The notes under the pieces: generated by a model
Database searches by the model: none
The model's input: the letters and a program-made list of their open reading frames with translations, nothing else
Told to the model about the DNA's origin: nothing
Shown: piece by piece, positions 1 through 6,881 of the stretch
Position numbering within the stretch: the first letter of the stretch is position 1
Layout: every line of letters starts with the position of its first letter
Assembly (NCBI GenBank): GCA_003225215.1
Contig: QIBC01000024.1
Span: 1 to 39,212 of the forward strand
Direction of reading: 5' to 3'
Origin: Acidobacteriota bacterium
GTDB lineage: Bacteria; Acidobacteriota; Terriglobia; Terriglobales; Acidobacteriaceae
DNA length: 39,212 bases
Program-made: the position numbers and the translations under genes

Positions 1-53
1 GTGAATTTCATTGATGCGACTACGCAGAAAGGTCGCTGACGAAAAGCCTGACG

Positions 54-143
54 GCGAACACGAAGGGCACGAAGGCAACAGAGAAGGTCACTAAGAAAAC
101 ATTTCCGTGACCTCTTCTTTTCCTTCGTGACCTTCGTGTTCGC
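54..143. repeat. Imperfect inverted repeat downstream of the trp/aro operon
   Basis: The left arm (54-75) and right arm (122-143) are complementary at 21 of 22 positions and consist of repeated CACGAAGG units. A weaker inner pairing joins 81-91 to 107-117. The element begins 4 bp past the stop codon of the DAHP synthase gene, so its transcript could fold into a long hairpin ending the operon, although no clean U-tract is seen. A related element with the same CACGAAGG/CCTTCGTG arms lies at 27792-27876, so this is a dispersed family rather than a one-off terminator. Confidence 0.75.
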
Positions 144-147
144 TCTT

Positions 148-1164
148 TTAGATGGTTCGGCCCACAGCAGGCGCGATCATCCGCAATTCATCCATCAATT
201 GCGAAAACTGCGATGGATACAACGATTGGGGGCCATCGGATAGCGCCTTGTCTGGATCGGGATGGACTTCTATCAGCAGAGCATCGCATCCTGCTGCGAG
301 CGCGGCTCGCGCCATCGGCGCCACTTTATCGCGGCGGCCGGTGCCGTGCGACGGATCGGCGGTCATGGGAAGATGCGACAGCTTTTTCACGATGGGAATC
401 GCCGAGATGTCCATCGTGTTGCGGGTGTAGGTTTCAAACGTGCGAATGCCGCGTTCGCATAGGATCACATCGTAGTTTCCGCCGGCCAGGATGTACTCGG
501 CTGAGAGCAGGAGTTCCTCAATGGTCGCGGCAATTCCTCGCTTCAACAAGACTGGCTTCCGAATCTTTCCCAGTTCGCGTAGCAGGTTGAAGTTCTGCAT
601 ATTGCGCGCTCCCAGTTGAAAAAGATCGACGTAGGGCAGCATGAGTTCGATTTGCCCGATCTCCATCACTTCGGTGACGACCAGAAGCTTGAAGCGGTCT
701 CCGGCTTCGCGCAACAGCTTCAGTCCTTCGACTCCCATCCCTTGAAAAGAGTAAGGCGAGCTGCGAGGTTTGAAGGCGCCGCCGCGCAGAAACTTCGCTC
801 CCGCCTTTGCGACTTGTTCCGCGGACGCGAACAGCTGCTCGCGTGACTCAACAGAACAAGGTCCCGCCATGACGACGACTTCGCTCCCACCGATGTTTAC
901 GCCATTCCCGAACTTGACGAGAGTGCCGTCCGGACGAAAAGTCCTGCCTACAAGCTTGTAGGGAGCGCTGATGCGGTGAACTTGCTGTACGGCCTCAAGC
1001 AATTCGATTTCGCGAATATCAAAATCGATCTTCGCGCCTACCGCCCCCAGCACTGTCTGCTGCTCGCCAGTCGAGCGGTGCACTTCAAATCCGCGAGTTA
1101 CGAGGCGCTCAATCACGTTGTCGATTTGCTGCTCACTGGCGCCCGGTTGCATGGCAATGATCAT
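148..1164 (-). CDS. aroF: 3-deoxy-7-phosphoheptulonate (DAHP) synthase, type I-beta with N-terminal regulatory domain
   Basis: Condenses phosphoenolpyruvate and erythrose 4-phosphate, the first step of the shikimate pathway. The 338 residues split into an N-terminal ferredoxin-like domain (about 1-70), as in Thermotoga-type DAHP synthases where it gives aromatic feedback control, and a TIM-barrel core. Visible core motifs are GPCSVE (C103), the GGAFKPR substrate loop (K132, R134), DPSHGTG (H273), IEVHPDP (E299) and the D310 region; C103, H273, E299 and an Asp form the metal site in this family. The start is ATG at 1164; the N-terminus IIAMQPGAS matches the usual family opening. It is last in the trpC-F-B-A-chorismate mutase-aroF series, 62 bp after the mutase gene. 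It appears intact. Confidence 0.95.
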   Translation of the reverse strand: MIIAMQPGASEQQIDNVIERLVTRGFEVHRSTGEQQTVLGAVGAKIDFDIREIELLEAVQQVHRISAPYKLVGRTFRPDGTLVKFGNGVNIGGSEVVVMAGPCSVESREQLFASAEQVAKAGAKFLRGGAFKPRSSPYSFQGMGVEGLKLLREAGDRFKLLVVTEVMEIGQIELMLPYVDLFQLGARNMQNFNLLRELGKIRKPVLLKRGIAATIEELLLSAEYILAGGNYDVILCERGIRTFETYTRNTMDISAIPIVKKLSHLPMTADPSHGTGRRDKVAPMARAALAAGCDALLIEVHPDPDKALSDGPQSLYPSQFSQLMDELRMIAPAVGRTI

Positions 1165-1226
1165 GTCTCAAAAGCCTCTACGAAAACTTTGTGCGCAAGC
1201 GGTTTCGCCCGCAACTCCCTAAAAAA

Positions 1227-1547
1227 CTACTCGTTTACTTCCAAATCAAACTCGGTCTCGCCCGAAGATGCTGACTGCTTCCGGTGGATCTCCTGCTGTT
1301 GCAGCTTGCGCATAACGTCGATAATTCGCTCGAAAACGTGCTGCACTTCGCTGTCGGGCAATGGCCCGCGATTTGCTTTCTTCACCGCCTCCAGAATTTT
1401 CTTTTCGCGCTCCGGTTCGTAAATGGGAAGGTTGGTGTTGTTCTTGAGCTTACCGATCTCCCGCGCTGCCGCAGCGCGCTGGTTGATCAACTCAACGAGC
1501 TTGAGGTCCATTTCATCGATTTTCTTACGCCAGTCTTCTATGGTCAT
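1227..1547 (-). CDS. Chorismate mutase, AroQ type
   Basis: Predicted to convert chorismate to prephenate at the head of the Phe/Tyr branch. The 106-residue all-alpha protein carries the AroQ pattern: R7, R24, K35 (in GKLK), the EPERE motif with R47 and E48, and Q84 in the last helix. The start is the ATG at 1547, 4 nt after the trpA stop, which begins the conserved MTIEDWRKKID stretch; longer readings run back into trpA and are not family-like. A polar C-terminal tail (about 88-106) has no assigned role. It is monofunctional, with no prephenate dehydratase or dehydrogenase domain. Its place before DAHP synthase suggests joint expression, and mutase-DAHP synthase complexes are known elsewhere, but nothing here proves one. 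Confidence 0.9.
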   Translation of the reverse strand: MTIEDWRKKIDEMDLKLVELINQRAAAAREIGKLKNNTNLPIYEPEREKKILEAVKKANRGPLPDSEVQHVFERIIDVMRKLQQQEIHRKQSASSGETEFDLEVNE

Positions 1548-1551
1548 TTCG

Positions 1552-2334
1552 CTAACGCTCCGCTTGCGCAACCGACTTCCCAACGCGCAATCCGCGGATA
1601 AAGTTTGCCACGGGCTCCGCGGAATTGCGCCCATGCTTCTCCATAATGGCTACGATTGCACTGCCGATTACCGCTGCATCGGCAAATTCGCCGACGGCCT
1701 GAAACTGTTCCGCATTCGAGATGCCGAATCCGACTGCGACCGGCAGCGAGCTAAATTGGCGGACGCGGGTCACTAATTGCGCGGCATCGGCGGCGATCTG
1801 TTGCTGCTCGCCAGTGATGCCAGTGCGTGAGACCGCGTATGTGAAGCCGCGGGAGCGCTCGGCGATGGCCTTTAGGCGACCGTCTGTGCTAGTCGGAGCT
1901 GCCAGAAATACCGCCGCGAGACCGTGAGCGCGCATCGTCTCTATGTACTCGCCCGCCTCCTCAATTGTGAGGTCGATGATCAGTGCTCCGTCAATCTTGG
2001 CCGAGGCGAGTTGCTGCGCAAACGAGCTGACACCAATGCGCAGAACTGGGTTTAAATAGGAAAAGATAATCAGTCCTGCTTTGGGACGCGCTTTGCGGAG
2101 ATCGGCTCCGAGAGCAATGCATTGTCTGAGCGACGTCCCCGAGTGTAGCGCTCGTTCGCTCGCCCTTTGAATCACTGGTCCATCGGCGACCGGATCGCTG
2201 AATGGTATTCCCAACTCAATGACATCTGCACCAGCGTCGATGGCGGCTAGCGCCACTGCGTGCGTCGTCGCGAGATCGGGATCGCCACACGTGAGATAGG
2301 CCACTAGCCCCGGCTTGTGCTCGAAAGCGATCAT
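1552..2334 (-). CDS. trpA: Tryptophan synthase alpha subunit
   Basis: Cleaves indole-3-glycerol phosphate to indole, which passes to the beta subunit. The 260-residue TIM barrel shows YLTCGDPD, then VIELGIPFSDPVADGP with E40 and D51 at the positions of the catalytic Glu49 and Asp60 of the Salmonella enzyme, and later the phosphate-loop region VGFGISN and AVIGSAIV. The N-terminus is about 8 residues shorter than usual, so the first helix is nearly absent. The start is ATG at 2334, 3 nt after the trpB stop, which suggests translational coupling. The barrel appears otherwise complete. Confidence 0.96.
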   Translation of the reverse strand: MIAFEHKPGLVAYLTCGDPDLATTHAVALAAIDAGADVIELGIPFSDPVADGPVIQRASERALHSGTSLRQCIALGADLRKARPKAGLIIFSYLNPVLRIGVSSFAQQLASAKIDGALIIDLTIEEAGEYIETMRAHGLAAVFLAAPTSTDGRLKAIAERSRGFTYAVSRTGITGEQQQIAADAAQLVTRVRQFSSLPVAVGFGISNAEQFQAVGEFADAAVIGSAIVAIMEKHGRNSAEPVANFIRGLRVGKSVAQAER

Positions 2335-2337
2335 CGC

Positions 2338-3549
2338 TCAGAGCTTCAACTCTCTTGTGAGGATTCCCATGTCCTTATCGCCACGGCCGGAAATGTTGAC
2401 AACGACGATTTCGTCTTTCTTCATTCCTGGGGCGCGGCGAATGCACTCGGCAACTGCGTGCGCGGATTCGAGTGCGGGCACGATTCCTTCTGTTCGGGCC
2501 AAGGTCACACACGCTTCGAGAGCCTCTGCATCTGACGCGGCAACGTATTCGGCGCGTCCAGAATCGTGCAGAGCCGCGTGCTCCGGGCCGATGGACGGAT
2601 AATCGAGGCCAGCAGAAACCGAATGCGTTGTGGCGATTTGACCCGCATCGTTCTGAAGCACATAGGAGTAACTCCCCTGCAGCACCCCAGGTGAGCCGCC
2701 GCGGAAGCGCGCGGCATGCTCTCCCAAATCGGAACCACGCCCGCCGGCTTCAACTCCAATCAACTTCACCTGCTTGTCGGGAAGGAATTCATAGAAGACC
2801 CCCATCGCATTCGAGCCTCCTCCGACACAAGCAATCACAGCATTCGGGAGCCGGCCTGCCTGCTCCAGGATCTGCTGGCGAGCTTCACGGCCGATGCAGC
2901 GATGAAAATCGCGCACCATTACCGGATATGGGTGAGCTCCGAGGACCGATCCGAGCAGGTAGTGCGTCGTGCGAACGTTGGTGACCCAGTCTCGCATCGC
3001 CTCATTTATGGCATCTTTGAGCGTGCAGGAACCAGAATTCACTGGCCGCACTTCAGCCCCAAGCAAACGCATGCGAAAGACGTTCAGCTCCTGGCGCCGC
3101 ATATCCTCACTGCCCATGTACACGACGCATTCAAATCCGAACAATGCGCAGACCGTAGCGCTGGCCACCCCGTGTTGACCGGCTCCCGTCTCCGCAATGA
3201 CGCGCTTCTTGTTCATACGCCTTGCAAGCAAGCCCTGGCCGATGCAGTTGTTGATTTTGTGCGCGCCGGTATGAAGAAGATCCTCGCGTTTCAGGTAGAT
3301 GCGCGCGCCGCCTAGATTCTCGGTCAACCTTGCAGCATGGAACAGTGGTGTAGGGCGACCGGCGTACTGTCGCAGCAGCCGCTCGAATTCGTTTTGAAAC
3401 TCCTGATCCTGTTTGGCGCTCTCATATGCGGCTTCGAGTTCTTCGAGCGCGGCCATCAGGGTTTCGGGAACATAGCGCCCGCCATACGGGCCAAATCGCC
3501 CGGCTCGAGCTACCGTATTTAGAGGTTGAATGTGCGCTTCCCTCACCAT
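2338..3549 (-). CDS. trpB: Tryptophan synthase beta subunit
   Basis: PLP enzyme joining indole and serine to give tryptophan, acting as an alpha2-beta2 complex with TrpA. The 403 residues include the PLP lysine in HTGAHKIN (K98), the catalytic Glu in ETGAGQHG (E120), the GGGSNA phosphate-binding loop (243-248) and the C-terminal ISGRGDKD motif. Length and motifs are full. The ATG at 3549 overlaps the last codons of trpF by 7 bp, with an AAGGGA ribosome-binding sequence inside the trpF end. It is the TrpB1 type that pairs with TrpA, as expected from the adjacent trpA. Confidence 0.97.
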   Translation of the reverse strand: MVREAHIQPLNTVARAGRFGPYGGRYVPETLMAALEELEAAYESAKQDQEFQNEFERLLRQYAGRPTPLFHAARLTENLGGARIYLKREDLLHTGAHKINNCIGQGLLARRMNKKRVIAETGAGQHGVASATVCALFGFECVVYMGSEDMRRQELNVFRMRLLGAEVRPVNSGSCTLKDAINEAMRDWVTNVRTTHYLLGSVLGAHPYPVMVRDFHRCIGREARQQILEQAGRLPNAVIACVGGGSNAMGVFYEFLPDKQVKLIGVEAGGRGSDLGEHAARFRGGSPGVLQGSYSYVLQNDAGQIATTHSVSAGLDYPSIGPEHAALHDSGRAEYVAASDAEALEACVTLARTEGIVPALESAHAVAECIRRAPGMKKDEIVVVNISGRGDKDMGILTRELKL

Positions 3550-4043
3550 CTCTGTCCCTTCTGTGCGATCTTGACGCTCTTGGCAGCATCAAACTGGCGC
3601 AGCATCGGCTGCGCTTCGCGCCATGCGAATGTCTTACCAGTGCCACCGCGCTGCGGACCACGACTGCTGTCGATGAGCCATGCGTCTGGTGTTGAATCGC
3701 TTGCGCTTTCCAGCCTTTCCACGGTAGTGGCTTTCACGATCTTCACACCGGCTAATTGCTCTCGGACTTGAGCGATGTAATTTGCGTCTTCATCTCCGTG
3801 CAATTGCACGCCGGTAAATTTGCAAAAGCGCGCGGTCTGCACAAGCACCTCGATGGTCTCATTTACGAAGACCCCGATCGTCTCGACACTCTTCGGAACA
3901 ATGGTTCCAATCGAATACGCTGCCGTGTCCGTAACCTGTCGGGGGCTCTCGGCCATAATGAAGCCCAATGCATTGGCCCCTGCCCGGATCGCGATGTCAG
4001 CGTCTCGCTCGTTGGTCGTCCCGCAGATCTTGATCCAAGTCAC
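3543..4043 (-). CDS. trpF: Phosphoribosylanthranilate isomerase, shortened: lacks strands 7-8 of the barrel
   Basis: TrpF isomerises phosphoribosylanthranilate in tryptophan synthesis. The first six strands are recognisable: IKICG with catalytic C7, [29 protein letters not shown] and LIDSSRG with catalytic D125, then GGTGKTF. Family members run to about 200-220 residues; this has 166. The usual AGGL phosphate-binding strand and the DVSSGVE strand are missing, and the sequence goes from AQPML (about 148) straight to what looks like the final helix, RQFDAAKSV. This reads as an in-frame loss of about 45-50 codons. The start is GTG at 4043, overlapping the trpC stop (GTGA). It is probably inactive unless the loss is an assembly error. 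Confidence 0.85.
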   Translation of the reverse strand: MTWIKICGTTNERDADIAIRAGANALGFIMAESPRQVTDTAAYSIGTIVPKSVETIGVFVNETIEVLVQTARFCKFTGVQLHGDEDANYIAQVREQLAGVKIVKATTVERLESASDSTPDAWLIDSSRGPQRGGTGKTFAWREAQPMLRQFDAAKSVKIAQKGQRW

Positions 4044-4675
4044 TGCCTTGCCACCTCGTGTTTGCTGGCGAGTTGTGCGGCATCGGCGCGCAGCTTGCGC
4101 AATGCATCTCCGGGACTTTCGAAGCCTGCACCAAGCGCCCGCTGCAACTCCTCTTCATCGTGAACTTCGCAGAGAATATCGAGTTCCAAATTCCGCGCCG
4201 CCGCTGAGAAAGTTCGGAGTTCGGCATCCGTCAGCGCCGCGACGATTAATAACGCGGCATCGCCGCCGCAGGCTCGGGCCTCGAGCAACTGGATTTCATC
4301 CACGATGAAATCCTTACGCAGGCACGGAATAGTGACGCGCTCTGAGGCGATTCGCAGATTTTCGAGTCCACCCTGAAAGTGCTTCTCCTCCGTTAGGACG
4401 GAGAGCGCTGCCGCACCCGCGTCGGCCATCTCTGGAGCGAGCTCCGCCACGGAGAAGTCGTCGCGAATCAAGCCACGCGACGGCGATGCCTTTTTCAACT
4501 CGGCGATTATCGCGGGAGCATTCCCGTCAGCTCGCAATAATGCCTTCCGGAAGCCCCGCGGCTTATGATTCGCCGCCATTTTCTCCAATTCGCGGCGACG
4601 AGTTGGACGCACGCCCGCGGACAATCTCGCTCGGGTTTCGGAAACGATTTGCTGAAGAATCGACGCCATGCTCAT
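4040..4675 (-). CDS. trpC: Indole-3-glycerol phosphate synthase with an internal deletion (strands 6-8 missing)
   Basis: TrpC closes the indole ring in tryptophan synthesis. Strands 1-5 are clear and carry the expected residues: E59 and K61 in IAELKKASPS, K121 in LRKDF and E170 in CEVHDEEEL. After RALGAG (184) the sequence jumps to FESPGDALRKL, which resembles the C-terminal helix. The family's NNR segment (Asn180 in Sulfolobus numbering), the SESGI segment (Glu210) and the last strand are absent. The protein has 211 residues against a usual 250-270, so about 55-60 codons appear lost in frame. Start is ATG at 4675, with a second ATG two codons later. It heads the trp/aro block; trpD, trpE and trpG are not in this window. 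Confidence 0.87.
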   Translation of the reverse strand: MSMASILQQIVSETRARLSAGVRPTRRRELEKMAANHKPRGFRKALLRADGNAPAIIAELKKASPSRGLIRDDFSVAELAPEMADAGAAALSVLTEEKHFQGGLENLRIASERVTIPCLRKDFIVDEIQLLEARACGGDAALLIVAALTDAELRTFSAAARNLELDILCEVHDEEELQRALGAGFESPGDALRKLRADAAQLASKHEVARQ

Positions 4676-4724
4676 CGAGTGAATTAGGGTTGTACGGCAG
4701 GTTTTGGAGCTTATGCTCGGTAAA

Positions 4725-5075
4725 TCAAGATAGTGGCGGGATCAAAATCGCCAGTATCGATAATACGAGACGTGGGAACGCCAGCAGCAGGAAGGCGCGA
4801 GTCTCGGGGCGACAGGAAACATTGCAGTCCATTATGAGGCAATGGAGGCTCTGCCAGCAAGCGGCCAGTTGCAACTGCTGCCCTTCCTCAAACTCGGCTG
4901 GCGCATAGATTGAGAGACCTCTTTCGCTCAGATCATGGGCCCTTCCCTGGACGGTAGACCCTGTCGCTGCGGATCCGGTGGTCACACGCACGCCGAAATC
5001 AACCTTGAACCGCGGCGCCTGCCGTTCGGCTGATTTACCAAATCGCGTTTGTATGCTGGCGAGGTCCGGCCTCAT
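4725..5075 (-). CDS. PilZ-domain protein, possible cyclic-di-GMP binder
   Basis: A 116-residue protein whose first 75 residues fit PilZ. R18 and R22 (RQAPR) give the RxxxR motif, and D48-L-S-E-R-G53 gives DxSxxG; together these bind cyclic-di-GMP in the family. The last 40 residues are Cys- and Leu-rich and do not obviously follow the PilZ barrel, ending in a hydrophobic tail, so the 3' end may be altered. The ATG at 5075 was chosen because the open frame upstream is only the antisense of the transporter gene. It ends 49 bp before trpC on the same strand and could be co-transcribed with the trp block, an unusual pairing. Confidence 0.68.
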   Translation of the reverse strand: MRPDLASIQTRFGKSAERQAPRFKVDFGVRVTTGSAATGSTVQGRAHDLSERGLSIYAPAEFEEGQQLQLAACWQSLHCLIMDCNVSCRPETRAFLLLAFPRLVLSILAILIPPLS

Positions 5076-5170
5076 GCCACGAGTATGGAGAACATCATTG
5101 CGGGAATCAAAGCACTTTCGTAACTCCAATTTCCGTTTCCCAAATTGGCGACAACGGGTGCTCGTTATAG

Positions 5171-6085
5171 TTAGACTGGCCGCCGCTGGCGCAAGACAGC
5201 TATGACCCCGGCCAGGACCAGCATCATGCCCAGAACAACTTGAATCGACAACTTTTCGCCTCCAATCAACCAGCCCAGCAACACTGCGATCACCGGGTTT
5301 ACATAGGCATAGCTCGCCACGCGGGTCGGCTGATCGTGTCCGAGAAGCCAAACATAGGCCGTAAAAGCGACGATCGAGGCACCGAGTACCAGGTAGACCA
5401 TCGAAAAAATTACGTGGCCATCGAGTCTGTTCAAGGAGAAGCGACTTAGGTCGCCGTCTGCAAGCGAGACCACGGTCAGCGTCACTCCTCCAAGCACCAT
5501 CTGGATACTTGCCGCCATCGGCTTTGAAGATGGCAGCGGTAATCGTTGCGACCATATTGTGCCCGCTGCCCATGCCACAGTTCCAAAAAGCAATGCTGCC
5601 AGAGGTAGCAATTCGATTCCGCCTGACACATGTCCTGGCGTAAGGCTCAAGGCGACAACGCCAGCGAGTCCGCAGATGGTACCAGCAACGAGCGGCACGG
5701 ATGGGCGCGAGCGCAATCGCACTGATTCGAATGCCGCGATCCAAACTGGAATCAATGCCGAGATGATCGCCGCAATGCCGGAGGCCACGCGCTGTTCCGC
5801 CCAGAAGAGTGGGCCGTAGTTGCAGGCGAACATCCCTACTCCCAGCAGAAGGGCGCTGCGCCATTCCCGAATGGTGGGCAGCGTGGTACCACGTAGCGCT
5901 GCCCATAGAAATAGAATCAGACCCGCACTTGAGAAGCGCACTCCGGCAGCGAGAAGCGGCGGCACCGCCACAACGATGACTCGAATCGCGAGGAAAGATG
6001 CTCCCCACAAGAAGTAAATGGCGCCATAGGCGAGAATCCGAACAAACTTCGAAGGAGCAGCGGCCACCCCTGGAGTTGAAGACAT
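5171..6085 (-). CDS. EamA/DMT-family inner-membrane transporter
   Basis: A 304-residue, ten-helix protein built of two EamA repeats (about 16-145 and 160-297). Landmarks are YFLWGASFLAIRV in the first helix and VASYAYVNPVIAVLLGWLIGGE in the second repeat. It resembles the YedA/RhaT-like exporters of amino acids or metabolites, but the substrate cannot be read from sequence. The start is ATG at 6085. It is divergent from the secreted-protein gene beginning near 6121, so both promoters must share or overlap the short region between them. Full length, no lesion seen. Confidence 0.88.
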   Translation of the reverse strand: MSSTPGVAAAPSKFVRILAYGAIYFLWGASFLAIRVIVVAVPPLLAAGVRFSSAGLILFLWAALRGTTLPTIREWRSALLLGVGMFACNYGPLFWAEQRVASGIAAIISALIPVWIAAFESVRLRSRPSVPLVAGTICGLAGVVALSLTPGHVSGGIELLPLAALLFGTVAWAAGTIWSQRLPLPSSKPMAASIQMVLGGVTLTVVSLADGDLSRFSLNRLDGHVIFSMVYLVLGASIVAFTAYVWLLGHDQPTRVASYAYVNPVIAVLLGWLIGGEKLSIQVVLGMMLVLAGVIAVLRQRRPV

Positions 6086-6120
6086 ACACCATGTTAGCGA
6101 GCTCGGTGTCTGACACTAGC

Positions 6121-6606
6121 ATGCACGCCCGAATCGCAGTGACGTTGTTATTGTGTACGTGGCTGTTTGGCCAAAGCCCGCGACAGAAAAAGGAAACAAC
6201 GTTTATCTCGCGGGCAAAGCAGGCAATTATCTCGAACTTCGATCCGGCGTTGCCAAATCTGACCATGGAAGCCTTTCTGAAATATGAAACCGGTGACAAA
6301 TTCATCGACTGGAAAGATTCGGAATGCGAGGACGTGCGCACGAAGGGTGCTCGGCAGTTCTGCGATGCGAGATGTATCACAGCCTACAGCTCTCTGCGCG
6401 ATGGTCGAGTAATAACGGTCATTCTGCGAGTGGCAAACGACACTGCCAAGCCACCAAAATTGATTTCCGTCACGGTGATCGACAAAGGACTGGAGGATTC
6501 TGTTCAACTCATTCAAATTCCAGCCGTCGTTCAGGGAAACAAGGTCCCGGGAACATCGCAAAAGCAATGGCCGCGCGACTTTTTTCCTCTCAGCAGCGTT
6601 GGCTGA
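6121..6606 (+). CDS. Secreted hypothetical protein
   Basis: A 161-residue protein not recognised as a known family. MHARIAVTLLLCTWLFGQS is a plausible signal peptide. The mature part is rich in Lys and Thr, has three Cys within CEDVRTKGARQFCDARC that could form disulfides, and ends in hydrophobic beta-like stretches (VITVILRV, LISVTVID). The ATG at 6121 was chosen for the signal peptide; an ATG at 6091 would place an unlikely extension before it. Divergent from the EamA gene. A non-coding stretch of 275 bp follows before the next gene, in which nothing firm was seen. Confidence 0.55.
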   Translation: MHARIAVTLLLCTWLFGQSPRQKKETTFISRAKQAIISNFDPALPNLTMEAFLKYETGDKFIDWKDSECEDVRTKGARQFCDARCITAYSSLRDGRVITVILRVANDTAKPPKLISVTVIDKGLEDSVQLIQIPAVVQGNKVPGTSQKQWPRDFFPLSSVG

Positions 6607-6881
6607 TCGGCATATCTGAAATCGCCGTGATCCGCTGCGTCTTCAACGTGCAGACTTTCCACAACTCTTTTCCGCCAACCCTTTAATTCCCTTTATGAAA
6701 CTTGGATCCCTGATTGGCACCGACTGATGCCAACTTTCTTCAACTGACTTTCTAGCGGGCCAACTTGCTTCAGAGACTCTGGCATCTTCAGAGACAAACA
6801 ACAGAACAGATGGTTTCGAGGCAAAGGTCGTTCTTGAAGCGACGCTACGCGTCTGTCTGAAAAGGTAGTTGGAGTTGGTCT

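Noticed and set aside
4725-6380. 551-codon minus-strand frame covering the EamA gene and PilZ
   Set aside because: Its first 430 residues are out-of-frame antisense-like sequence of the transporter; only the last 116 codons are a credible protein (PilZ).
6703-6728. Possible sigma-54 promoter (TTGGCACCGACTGATGCC) upstream of the PQQ/BamB-like lipoprotein gene
   Set aside because: The spacing between GG and GC is 11 instead of 10 and the TTGC part is poor; no enhancer-binding protein gene is near.
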